Below are positions 13,294 through 23,257 of a DNA stretch of 64,000 bases, piece by piece. Location: contig JAECUM010009426.1 of assembly GCA_016617855.1 (NCBI GenBank), forward strand, positions 1 to 64,000, read 5' to 3'. The DNA comes from Megalonaias nervosa. Taxonomy: Eukaryota > Mollusca > Bivalvia > Unionida > Unionidae. The notes under the pieces are model-generated. The model made no database searches, was not told where the DNA came from, and saw only the letters and a list, made by a program, of their open reading frames with translations. Every line of letters begins with the position of its first letter. Position 1 is the stretch's first letter. A program made the position numbers and the translations under genes.

Positions 13294-14010
13294 TCACTTT
13301 GAATCACAATTTGTACTGTTCTGTTTAACTTGACCATGTCCTACAATATGTCCTAGAAAAGTTACACAAGCACGGCAGAACTCACTTTTAGATAAATTGA
13401 TTGTCAAATTAGCATCAGTGAGTCTTTCAAAGAATTTCCGAATCGTGGCTAGATGTCCTTTCCAGGTGTCGTTGTAGATGATGACATCATCAATATAAGC
13501 ATCACAATTATCTAGACCGGAAGTAATCATATTCATCAAGCGTTGAAACGTACTTAGGGAATCCTTCATCCCAAACGGCATTACTTTATATTCATAGAGT
13601 CCATCTGGAGTCACAAATGCCGAAAATTTCTTTCGCTCTTTCTGTAAGTGGAATTTGCCAAAATCCTTTCAGAAGGTCAAATTTGGTGACGTAATTGGCA
13701 TTTTCAATTTTATCAATACAATCATCGATTCTTGCTAATGGAAATGAATCTGTTTTTTTTTCACACTGTTCACCTTCCTATAATCAGTGCACATACGGAA
13801 AGTTTTATCCGGTTTCGGAACAAGTATGCATGGTGAACTCCAATCACTTTTACTGGACTGTATGAAATCATTCTCCAACAAATACTGAATTTCCTGTTTC
13901 AAGTATTCCTGTTTGAGAGGGTTCATCCTGTATGGGTGTTGTTTCACAGGTTTTGAATCTAGTTTCAACGTCATGAAAGATTTTGTTTGTCCTCGTAGGA
14001 ATATCCGGAA
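13294..14010 (-). pseudogene. pol: G1 reverse transcriptase domain, C-terminally truncated
   Basis: Two overlapping frames hold the RT palm. The first (from ~14,010) has the entry motif SDWSSPCILVPKPDKTFRMC followed by TDYRKVN. The second has YKVMPFGMKDSLSTFQRLMN and the catalytic box YIDDVIIY, with Ile in place of the more usual Val before the two Asp. The chain continues to the thumb (FLGHIVGHG) and is cut by the junction with the LTR remnant, so no RNase H remains. At least one frameshift lies near 13,620-13,740. Upstream, HLFPDIPTRTN resembles the linker that precedes gypsy RTs. Confidence 0.85.
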
Positions 14011-14059
14011 ACAAGTGCTCATATTCAAATGATAACTGTTTAAGTTCATTTCTTTCTTG

Positions 14060-15310
14060 TTGTTGCAAATGTAAAAGTTTCTGGTCTAGATCTTTCATAA
14101 CTTCCGAATTCCGAAGATTTGTTGCTCCAAGTTCAACGGTGTCCAATTGAATTTCTTCACTTAAATCCTCAGTTTGTGGGACAGGTACAACTAAATTAAT
14201 TGTATGATTTACTTGGCTATCTCTTTCAATATACTCCTTTAACATATTAATATGGCAAAGTTGTTTTTGTTTTCGCCTACCAGGAGTATTTATGATGTAA
14301 TTTAAATCATTTACTTTCTTTTCAACCGTGTATGGACCATAATACTTGGCTTGAAGGGGATTTTGTGGAATGGGCAAGAGATCTAGAACTCTATCACCAG
14401 GCTGAAAACTCCTATCCCTTGAGTTTTTATCATATCTTGATTTCATTCTGGACTGAGTAGAGCGCTGATTTGCTCCTGCAACCTCACAAGCCTTTGACAA
14501 TTTGTACTTAAAATCAGAAACATAATCAAGAAGATTGAGCTCAGTATCTTCATTCGAAAGAAGTTTCTCCTTCAACAATTTCAAAGGTCCACGCACAGTA
14601 TGTCCGAAAACTAGTTCAAAGGGACTGAATCCTAAAGATTCTTGAACGGACTCCCTAACAGCAAACAAAAGTAAATGAATGCCCTCATCCCAATCTTTGC
14701 TAGTATCAAAGCAATATGAACGAATCATATTCTTTAAAGTCTGATGAAATCTTTCTAAGGCCCCTTGGAGCTCAGGATGATAGGCAGAAGATTTAAATTG
14801 TTTAATGCCTAATTCGTGAAAATTCCAGACATGAAATTTGACCCTTGATCCGATTGGACAGATTTGGGAAGGCCAAACTGAGTAAAAACAACTTTATCAA
14901 AGCTTTTACTATAGTTTTGGTTTTAATATTCCTCAAAGGAATTGCCTCTGGGAATCTTGTTGACGCACACATAATGGTCAACAAATATTGGTTGCCTGAC
15001 TTGGTCTTAGGTAAGGGACCAACACAATCTACTATGATTCTGCTAAATGGTTCGTCAAATGCAGGAATAGGTTGCAGATGACCCTTAGGTATCTTCTGAT
15101 TTGGTTTTCATACCATTTGACAAGTATGACAAGATCTACAAAATTTACAAACATCACTTTTGATTTTTGGCCAATAAAAGTGAGTCAAGATCTTGTTATA
15201 AGTTTTATTTATCCCTAAATGACCAGCCAGAGGTATTTCATGGGCCAAACAAGTATTTCCTGTCTGTAAGATTTTGGAACTACAATCTGATAGTTCACTG
15301 ACCACTCGTC
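14060..15310 (-). pseudogene. pol: G1 integrase (zinc-binding, DDE core, GPY/F-like C-terminus)
   Basis: Reading down the minus strand: an HHCC zinc finger (HEIPLAGHLGINKTY ... CRSCHTCQMV) near 15,110-15,270; the first catalytic Asp in IIVDCVGPLPKTKSGNQYLL near 15,040; the second in QSDQGSNFMSG near 14,850 after a one-base frameshift; and the catalytic Glu in HPELQGALE near 14,770. A long C-terminal frame from 14,728 has FSPFELVFGHTVRGPL and the YYGPYTVEKKV element of the GPY/F module, then IINTPGRRKQKQLCHINML. All three catalytic acidic residues are visible. It lies directly upstream of the RT domain on the coding strand, which sets the clade. Confidence 0.88.
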
Positions 15311-16273
15311 ATTAGCAGGTACATCGGGAGGTCTCCATTTTCTCATAAGAATTCCATTTTTAATGAAATAACAGATAGGTACTTCAGTGGCTTCAGTTTC
15401 ACTAATGGCCCTCTGAAACAAACAGAAGATCTCAGGATCTTTTTCCTGTTCGACGACAAATGATTGTCGTTTATCACCCTGATTAGATAAAAGAGAATGA
15501 GTATTTGAAAGGGGATCACTGTGATCAATGCCTTTGGATTGATCCAAATTAGAAGTGAAAGTGACCTCATCAAAAGCCTGACCAATACATGTGTCAGCTA
15601 AAGGAATATTTTCCTTATCAAAATCATTCTCAAGAGCTTTCTTTGCCATAGCTCTTGTGACTGCACAAGCTGGGTATAACGCAGGGTATTCTTTTTGAAT
15701 AGGATCAACTTTCTGATCCAAAGAAGGCTTGTCAGTTACAAGTGGATTAACCACAACCTTGTCTTCAGCTAGGTCGTTGCCTAGCAACAAATGAATGCCC
15801 TCAACGGGTAGGTTATCCACTATACCGACTGTCACAGGTCCTGAAACTAAGTCTGATGACAAATTTACAGAAGGGAGAGGAACATTAACAAAGTCGCACT
15901 CTACTCCCTGAATGAGAACACTCTCATTAGAACAGGACGTTTCAGAAGGAGACAAAATACCTGACAAGAAAAGGCTCTGAGAAGCTCCTGTATCCCTTAA
16001 AATTTTAATAGGGATAGGATTGGCCGAATCACCCAAGAGTGATATAGAACCCTTCGATATGAATGGTTCATAATTCTCCATAATAAAATCAGACTGGGGT
16101 TTATGAGACCCAACAAATGTATTGCTTTCAATACATGACCGTGACCTTGACGTCTTAGAAATAAGAGCATTTGGGATAGGTCTATCTTGATTCTGATGCC
16201 TATATTTCAATTTGAAGCAATCAGAAATGACGTGTCCTTTTTTCTTGCGATAGGTACACGTAGGCAGAGACAA
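15306..16273 (-). CDS. pol: G1 zinc knuckle and aspartic protease region
   Basis: One continuous frame on the minus strand. It opens with a CCHC-like knuckle, CTYRKKKGHVISDC, in which the second Cys of CX2CX4HX4C is Arg. About 100 residues in is the protease active site ILRDTGASQSLF. Then GIHLLLGNDLAEDKVVV carries the gypsy LLGxDL-type flap signature. Retropepsins act as dimers to cut Gag-Pol; the DTGA motif is intact. The frame runs on toward the integrase zinc finger, where a frameshift near 15,300 separates them. The knuckle substitution would be expected to weaken zinc binding and RNA packaging. Confidence 0.8.
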
Positions 16274-17475
16274 GGATTTTGAAACAAGTTTATCAGAAGC
16301 TTAATTTTTAGAAGTTGTGCCAGATTGAATTTTAGGAGGAGTCGTATTAGGCTGAAATACCTTTCTACCAGTAGATTGCTGAGTGAAAGTTTTGCTTACA
16401 ACAGGAACTTTATGAGTTAAAGAATACTCATCGGCAGCAAGAGCAGCATTTTCCAAGCTTTCAATCTAATGCTCTTCAAGATGAGTTTTAATGTCATAAT
16501 GGATACAGTTTTTGAACTCTTCAAGTAATACAAGTTGTTTGAGACTTTCATAATCATGTTCAACTTTCTTGGCTAATCACCATCTCTCAAATAACTGTTC
16601 TTTTTCTCTTGCAAATTCAACATGAGTTTGTCCAGATTCTTTCTTATAGTTTCTGAATTTTTGCCGATAAGCCTCAGGGACTAACGCATGACCCCTTAAG
16701 ATGCACTCCTTAACCAAATCATAGTCAGAACTCTGTTGTACTGACAGGGATGCATAGATATTTCGGGCTTTTCCGAAAAGTACATATTGCAGTAATTGAG
16801 TCCAATGCTCCATTGGCCATTTCAAATTTTCAGCAACTTTTTCAAAAAAAAAAAAATGAAATATTTGTCTACTTCCTTTTCGATAAAAGGGGGAACTAAC
16901 CTGATATTTTTTGAAATGTCAAAACTTGAATTTGTATGTGAAGTGGAATCGTGCTTGCCACTTGCCAGCTCAAATTCTTTCATTCTAATTTGAAATTCCC
17001 TTTCAACCTTCTCTCTTTGTAACTGCATCTGTCTCTCTCTCCTCTTTCTCAAATTGTAATTGTTTATCTTTCTCTCTTTCCTGTCTCTCTCTCTCCTCTT
17101 TCTCAAATTGCAACTGCAATTGCTTCTCTTCTAATTGCACTTGCAATTGTTTCTCTTGCAACTGCATTTGTTCTTTCTCTTTCTGAAGCTCGAGTTTCCT
17201 TAACTCTACTTCCATTTTGTATTTCATTTTTAATTCCATTACTTTAATGTCAGTGTCTGTCATAGACTTACTGACTGATGCCAAAACACTTTTATCAAAA
17301 ACACTTTTCCCCACCAAATATTGGATCAAAATATTTTTAATTTCTTGTTTCGTTAAGGAAGATTTTGCTTCAGAAAGATCGTACTTTCTGGCACGTTCAA
17401 GCAACTCATCTTTTTCAGACTATCCAGCTGCTCCTGAGTTGGATTAGAAAGAAAAGTTTCCACTTTTGATGACAT
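16274..17475 (-). pseudogene. gag: G1 gag: coiled-coil arm and SCAN-like capsid domain
   Basis: The likely start is ATG at 17,475 (MSSKVETFLSNPTQEQL), followed by a one-base frameshift near 17,410 into LLERARKYDLSEAKSSLTKQ. A long Glu/Lys/Gln coiled coil covers about 17,250-16,990 with repeated LQFEKEERE units. The capsid domain (16,825-16,577) has WTQLLQYVLFGKARNIYASL and LVPEAYRQKFRNYKKESGQ, then HVEFAREKEQLFERW, which closely matches the helices of SCAN domains. An A-run near 16,845-16,857 and stops near 16,575 and 16,480 break the frame. The family role is assembly of the retrotransposon particle. Confidence 0.8.
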
Positions 17476-17610
17476 TGTGAATGAAAACCTGTTGTTTTCA
17501 ATAAAGATTCAAACAAAATGTAAAATAGTACTTGGGATTTGAACACATGGGGAATTTAAATTTCAAAAAACAATTTTCTGAAATATTTAACCAAAATTCA
17601 TACATCCCAA

Positions 17611-17624
17611 GGACGAGCGACCCA
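17611..17624 (-). promoter_or_regulatory. Candidate primer binding site of G1
   Basis: On the minus strand TGGGTCGCTCGTCC begins 8 bases after the LTR end. It starts with TGG as required. Its GCTCGTCC core matches the proline-tRNA primer site of gammaretroviruses, with extra bases between. The assignment to a particular tRNA is a suggestion only. Confidence 0.4.
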
Positions 17625-17632
17625 ATTTTCTT

Positions 17633-18576
17633 TGTTACGTGACAAGGGCTCTTACTCAGTAACAAAGAAAAGAGTGAAAGCCAACAAGCTTTATATATTT
17701 TTACAAAATAATTTATTTCCCTAGAAAACAATGTAAAAATTCGAAAATAGAACTTACGGTTTGTGAATATAATCCAAACTTTAATCCTAAGAATGAAAAA
17801 TACAAGTCCTATCACTAAATAGTTCTATTAGAATCCAGGTTCGAATCTCGACGACACACAAATATGGAAGACGATGACGTCAGATGTGGTCCATGTACGA
17901 ATATAAACAATTCCTCAATTGAAGCACAGTTTTTGTTTCCGAATAATTCCAGAATAAATTTCCATGAATATCTTTCAGAATTTTTTATAAAAAAAAAAAA
18001 CAGTCCACTTGTTGAATTTTCTAGGAAGAAATTATTAAATCCAAAAAACAAATGAAAAACAAACAATCTGGCAACAAATAAAAAATACACCTTGTTCCTT
18101 CAAGACGTTAAAACGACTCTGACGGCAAAATATTAAGAATGCGTATTTATACCCCAAAAACATTATTTCAGTCTCGCGAGATGGGTCATGTGGTCTCTTA
18201 CTACACGACATTTATCACGTACGCCCATGTAGCCCCAATTAAGAACCAAAAATAAAAAAACGTTGTTTACACATGGTGATCACGCAAGCAAAGTATGGCC
18301 TTGATACTGACCAATCATTTTAACTTCCTGTTTACGAACTTCCCAACCCAAGACAAACTAGGTTAACTAAAAATAATTCTCATGTAACACGTTTCTCATT
18401 GTAACACGTTTTACGTCTTAGATAAATAACATTTACTAAAAGAAAATATCGAATTACAGAAAAAGAATTTCGAAGCCCATGGAAATAATCACTACAATAA
18501 AATGTAATGAAACAAAAATGAAATAAAAAGAATTTCAAAACTAACACACAAACAATTTAACTACATATACGTAACA
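17633..18576 (-). mobile_element. 5' LTR of gypsy element G1
   Basis: The plus-strand sequence runs from TGTTACGTGAC to ATACGTAACA, giving an inverted 8-bp terminus TGTTACGT/ACGTAACA and a length of 944 bp. The left edge abuts the G1 leader and gag. The right edge cuts a Polinton gene at 18,577. The block cccta..aataatttattt supplies a minus-strand AATAAA. No matching 5-bp duplication is seen: the right flank is ggttt and the left flank of the far LTR remnant is gag sequence of G2. Confidence 0.85.
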
Positions 18577-18676
18577 GGTTTTTGTGATAAAATTTATAAT
18601 CTTGTACTAATGCTTCAACATTTTGTTTTGGAATTTCTTCTGAAATATGATTGAAATCGATGATATGTTTTTTCAT
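18577..18676 (-). pseudogene. E1 copy of right-arm hydrophobic gene, 5' fragment
   Basis: The minus-strand frame begins at ATG 18,676 and corresponds to the start of the E2 gene at 46,773. It is cut after about 33 codons by the LTR at 18,576. Only the N-terminal soluble part survives; see the E2 copy for the membrane segment. Confidence 0.75.
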
Positions 18677-18697
18677 TATCCACTATTTGTTTACATT

Positions 18698-19655
18698 TTT
18701 TATACAAATACAAAAGTTCTGATGCCAGCAATTGAATCAAGAAATTCGCGAAATTTATTATTTTTAGGATCAGTTGTAAAAGTTCTGTACTTGTCATAAA
18801 CATCTGACGAAGTACCATCATATCGTTTATCTGTTAGTACCTCATTTTTCTTTAACCAAGTGTAGGAATCAAACGTGTGTAATACTTCACGCTCATCCAA
18901 ATCTGTTTCGTTCACCAAATTACTGTAATCTTTTTCTATTTCATCAATATACCCTAATCTCAAGCTTATTTGTCTTGATCTAACGTGAAATTTTTGAGAA
19001 CAAGATTTTGCTGATAATTGCGTATGCAACTCTAAAATTTGCTGGCATTAATTATTTAAGCTTATCTAGTTCAATCGTGATCAGACCAATAGCAGAAGCT
19101 ACTTTTAACATTAATTTTTCATATGTTTTGTGAGTATTTTCTCGATTTCATTGTAATAATTTCGTAATGACAATTGTCTAGAGCGCTGGATGAATGGAAA
19201 TGGAATATGTTGTAATAAGGATTAATTTTTACTTCCAAATCTGTTTGTCTGACTTTATCAAAAAACTTTTCTCGCTCAATATCATTATGATCACTAATTT
19301 CATCGTCAAAATTTTTGATTATCTTTATAGACCTGTAAACAATAATCGGGATCAAATTCTGGGTCTTTTTTATGTATAATTGGTAAAATTGCGTTTAAAT
19401 ATGCTTTTATAATTAAATCCGTATCAACCGTCATAGTAACGATTTTAATTAGGGTTTCTTTGTCGTGGTAGTACATGCCGAGATACTTAAAAATTTCTCA
19501 TTTTAAAAAACTATTGTATAACTTCTTGTTTCTTTTTATTATTATTTATTTAGATTCTACTGGTTTGTCGAGATCATTATGGCTAGTGTTTACTCGTTCT
19601 TTTTCATCTACTCTTTCACCATAAGCTCGTGCTTTTATTAAGTTCGATTTTATTA
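18698..19655 (-). pseudogene. E1 copy of conserved right-arm gene (unknown function)
   Basis: Two fragments remain (19,355-19,119 and 19,029-18,700). They match the E2 gene at 45,791-46,759: shared runs include SYTWLKKNEVLTDKRYDGTS and the C-terminal RTFVFV. The segment equivalent to the E2 start has ATA where E2 has ATG, so the start codon is lost or shifted. No known domain is visible. The protein looks mainly helical and charged. Confidence 0.7.
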
Positions 19656-19963
19656 TCAAATCCAAATTTCCAAAATCAAGCTCGAGCAATATATTTTCAA
19701 CAGGATTTCAACTTGTTTTTGTTCTTCTCGACAATCATAAGGTTGACAGTATCTGATTATTTTAGTTGTGGTCCTCGCATATGCATAACAAGAATAAAAA
19801 AATTTTCTTCTTCTGACAATGGAGAGTTTATCATTCGAACTGAAAAATTTTTTCTGGTATTTATTAAACGTGCTAATAGTGATTCGTCCCAAACATTTAT
19901 TTTAGGGTTAAAAATATAATCATAATATTCTCTCGCAATATCTGTAAACATTTGTGCTGACAT
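19656..19963 (-). pseudogene. E1 copy of 109-residue right-arm gene (unknown function)
   Basis: Frames 19,757-19,963 and 19,656-19,892 together match the intact E2 gene at 45,459-45,788, sharing NTRKNFSVRMINSPLSEEE. A frameshift near 19,800 separates the halves. No domain recognised. The strongest conservation is the INSPLSEEE patch. Confidence 0.7.
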
Positions 19964-19980
19964 TATTTGATAGCATCATA

Positions 19981-21085
19981 TTAAATTTGATCATCGAGTG
20001 TGTATATCTGAAATGCTGTTAGTCCTGGAAACGGATGTTCAGAAGCGACAACATAAAATAGAAAATACAAGTACTTGTTAACAGTTTTTTCTGTCGGAAT
20101 TGTAAAATATTGCGTTGTTGTAATATACGTGTTATTTGTGATATATAACGTTGTCTAGTTGATATCATCGTTTGATCCTTCAAACCGCCAATTATAAATT
20201 CGACCAATACTAAAGTTTAATCTACCGCGCAATTGCCAGATACCAACTACAGTGGGACATTTAATTTTAATCCAAAAGTTTTCAACTTCCCCGTTTGTTG
20301 TCGATTCCTGTTTATCCGAGAAAACGTAATAAGGATAATTTTCAGGATGATGTGCTGATGCGCTTACCTCAAACCCAACTCGGTTGTCAGTTGCCTTAAA
20401 AAGTGTTGGAATATACCCAACATTGTTTTTGGTTCGTTTTATACCACTAGACAGACTGTCAACATACCTAGACAGACTGTCAACATACACTTTATTTGTT
20501 AGATCATTAGGATTAACTGGAACATATGTTGTTGTTATTTTATTGCTTCTCATGTTTATGTTGCCTGTCATTGGTCCACAGAATCGTTTAAAATATGGAA
20601 CAATTTCTTCTTTTAACTGAGTATAACTAACAGCATCAGTATCATTAGCTGGTGATGAGGTTGTCGGTCATTCAGTTATTTTTGAGTTATCGCTTATTAT
20701 CAGGTTACCTGTCATTGTGTTACCGGTTTTGTTAAGTTTATTATCGTCAACTGATTTTAGTTGCGCATAACTTACATCTTGCATTTTATCTACATTTGCT
20801 GGCGGATATGAAGTTTCTAACCCAATAATTTTTTTACTCGACATGTTAATATTACCTATAACCGTTCTACCGGTTTTATCAAATTTTATCAAATTTGTTA
20901 TTATCCACACTGTTCAGTTTGTTTCTAAACCTAGTACTGGTTGATTTGACATGAACAAGTTTCCTGTCATTGTATCACCAGTTTTTTTTTTTCTTCAAGT
21001 AACCAGATAAATCAATATTGCCGTATATTATATTTGTAGATGACGAATCTCCTAATTTTGTTCCAAATTTTGTATAATAGCTCAC
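19981..21085 (-). pseudogene. E1 fibre protein with phage-tail-fibre-like repeats
   Basis: Same gene as E2 44,166-45,401. Repeats such as TGNTMTGNL, KIIGLETSYPP and YAQLKSVDDNKL occur in tandem, then RSNKITTTYVPVNPNDLTNK and YVDSL, then a C-terminal globular region. The initiator matching E2 ATG is GTG here (21,085). A 21-bp tandem duplication at about 20,449-20,490 doubles the YVDSLS segment. Frameshifts near 20,640-20,670, 20,900 and 20,990 break the frame. The C-terminus extends seven codons beyond that of E2 because E2 has TAA where E1 has TAC. Confidence 0.8.
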
Positions 21086-21116
21086 TATTTATTTATTGTC
21101 TAACAATTTTTATAAT

Positions 21117-21612
21117 ATGTCTATATTAAATTTTGACACAGATCGGTTGGTGAAACACAAACACAACAAGGAGCTTCCAGATTGTCATTATCTTATTGTT
21201 GGAAAAACTGGATCGGGAAAAACAAATTTGCTGATGAATTTACTTCTGGGCGATAATTTTAACTACGATAGAGTTTATATTTCCACAACTAATCCACAAC
21301 AAGATAAGTACGAGCTACTTAACGAATATAATACAAACTTCGTGATTATATTGAGGCTGGTGAAGATTTTTTTTATTATCAAACAACCAGAAGATCTTGT
21401 TCCAGTTAATCAACTAAATTCGTCCGAACATAAGATAGTTGTTTTTGATGATATTCCGCTAAGTAATGTAGATATGAATAAAATGAGATCATATTTTTCA
21501 CAATCGCGTAATAAAAAATGTAATTCTATTTATCTCGACTAAGGTTTTTATGACGTGGACAGATTTATTCGGCGAAATACTGGTTGTTTTATATTATTTT
21601 CAGGACTGGATA
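21117..21612 (+). pseudogene. E1 packaging ATPase, 5' part only
   Basis: Starts at ATG 21,117 (MSILNFDTDRLVKHKHNKEL) and carries Walker A, IVGKTGSGKTNLL, and Walker B, HKIVVFDDIPL, both intact. A stop at about 21,540 falls where E2 continues into YNVDRFIRRNTGC. The match to E2 ends at 21,610 inside the LF.GLD segment; beyond it lies sequence from the far side of the 7.1-kb deletion. It is the FtsK/HerA-type genome-packaging ATPase shared by Polintons and other double jelly-roll viruses. Confidence 0.88.
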
Positions 21613-22140
21613 TAGCGATAAATTTAATAGCTGGGTACCAACTCTGTCGATTAGATCAACAAAATAATGTTATTATAAATTTGTTCGTACTTCATAAGTA
21701 CAGGTTTACATTTGACCGGTCTACACAACGATATTAAATGTAATTTTCTTGAATTATCAAGTGACATTAAATTAAATATTTTAACAAAAATAAAATGATA
21801 TTTTATATTTCTTTGGTGGCCAATTATTTTCAAATTAAGAAAAGGTTTTTTAAGCTGCCAAAATATTTGTTGCTCGGCAACAGTAAAATTAAATTTTATT
21901 GTTTTTTTTTGCCATTTGATATTTAACATTATATCTTCCAGTTGTCGGTCTTCTGTAAATTTTGTTATCAACAACGTCAACAACTTCATCATCGTCGTCA
22001 TTGTTGTACAAAATATCATTTTCACTATAACTAGCAGATTTGTCTGAGATTACGTTATATTTCGGTATAAAATTGACGACTTTATAGTTGGCGATTATAT
22101 CGTCAGAATATATATCAGCCAATCTTTTCATTAAGTTCAT
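21613..22140 (-). pseudogene. E1 copy of the 195-residue acidic gene (unknown function)
   Basis: Start ATG at 22,140 (MNLMKRLADIYSDD), matching E2 MDLIKRLAYIYAND. Frames 21,889-22,140 and 21,651-22,025 hold the acidic linker and the conserved core NFTVAEQQIFWQLKKPFL, then SLCRPVKCKPVLMKYEQI. One frameshift near 21,910 lies in an A-run. The 3' end joins the E1 deletion junction. Confidence 0.75.
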
Positions 22141-22177
22141 ATTATAATATATTTTTATCTAATTTATAAATAATAAG

Positions 22178-22474
22178 ATGACAACAGAAACAAAATCTCC
22201 CGAAGTAAAATATCATCAAAAAGTTAATATATGAAATTACAGAGAATTAGCCGAGGCAGTCAGAAAATGTTTGTCAGGCTATAGCGCTTATTCTGTTAAT
22301 GTTATTGTGATGCAGGGCGAATCTGATAAAATTCTCCTAGCAACAGCAGAAAAAAATAAACTTAATGATTGTGTATTGATAACACTAAAATTTGATAAAG
22401 ATGATATTTTAATGTTTGCCCACAATTGCCTAACCAAAACTGAATTAAGAAATATAATTAATTACTGTATTTAA
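22178..22474 (+). pseudogene. E1 small conserved gene, ~98 codons (unknown function)
   Basis: From ATG 22,178 (MTTETKSPEVKYHQKVNI) an in-frame TGA follows at 22,232, then the frame stays open to 22,474 with SVNVIVMQGESDKILLATAE and LKFDKDDILMFAHNCL. A decayed copy occupies the same position in E2 (minus strand, ~35,690-35,880) with the same VIVIQGDS and LKFDKDDILMFAH blocks. It diverges from the acidic gene across a 37-bp gap. Conservation in two copies implies it was a real gene. No domain recognised. Confidence 0.65.
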
Positions 22475-23184
22475 AACTAAATCTATCAAATGTTAACATT
22501 GAAATTGCTGATTTGGTTTTACCGTTAGCTACATCTCTTATTGATTGTGAATGAATTTTATGATATTTTACGGCAGAATAAATTGATTTAAATTTTATTT
22601 TTTCTCCGGTTTCAAGATTTACTGAAAGAACTGAATTTTTGGGGACTTTTAAAATTATTAGCACCAAACCCACGTCTTGTGTTTTCTTTTGGTGTAACTA
22701 AATCTAAATTTTCAATCCTATTATCAGTTTTAATGTTGTTGATGTGATCAATAACTAAACCATTAGGTATTGGTCCGTTAAATGTTTCGTACACAAATCT
22801 GTGACTGTGATAATGAACAAAATCAGTTTTATTACTGCGTACAGTTACATATAAATATCCACTATTTTTCAATTTTCCTAATACTTTTTTTGTTTTTTAT
22901 GTCGTATAATTCCCTTATCATTAGCCTCATACAGATCAAATACTGGATGCGGTTGAAACTCATTTTGTAATGCTAAATTTGTTATATTATCGTCGCTATA
23001 GAATTGTTTACTCGATAAACTCGCTGTCCAGCTGGAATACCATCACAAAACAAACAGCGTTTTGAGATTTTATACAAATAACTGAACCAAATGCATTTGC
23101 GGCATAATGATCATAAATTGGATGTACGTGATATTCATCCTATTCCTCTGCTGTCAATCTAATATATCTTAGAATTTCTAACAT
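22458..23184 (-). pseudogene. E1 HNH endonuclease with NUMOD1-like C-terminus
   Basis: Starts at ATG 23,184 and diverges from polymerase (ATG 23,258) across 73 bp. The frame 22,872-22,612 has the HNH signature: HRFVYETFNGPIP, LVIDHINNIKTDNRIENLDL, VTPKENTRRG. After a frameshift, 22,673-22,458 gives the NUMOD1-like helix-turn-helix (VNLETGEKIKFKSIYSAVKY) and SQSIRDVANG. Such proteins are DNA nicking or homing endonucleases in phages and large viruses. The 5' part has stops near 23,130 and 23,030. See the E2 copy at 34,842. Confidence 0.75.
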
Positions 23185-23257
23185 TATGCTTATAGTAATT
23201 TATATCTGTAATTAAAAAATACGTGAAATTTAAATGAATATAAAAATGTTATATATA

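Larger units (their letters stand above)
13294..17632 (-). mobile_element. G1: Gmr1-like Ty3/gypsy retrotransposon, internal region
   Basis: Read on the minus strand the order is LTR, primer site, gag (coiled coil, SCAN-like capsid, zinc knuckle), aspartic protease, integrase, reverse transcriptase. Integrase precedes RT, unlike canonical Ty3/gypsy and like Ty1/copia. The Gmr1 clade of gypsy elements is defined by exactly this rearrangement, and its capsid is the known relative of the vertebrate SCAN domain. RNase H and everything after the RT core are deleted at 13,288-13,294. Several single-base frameshifts are present, so the copy is inactive. Confidence 0.85.

Noticed and set aside
16796..17106. 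Phe/Ser-rich plus-strand frame over G1 gag
   Set aside because: Antisense of the gag coiled coil and of an A-run.
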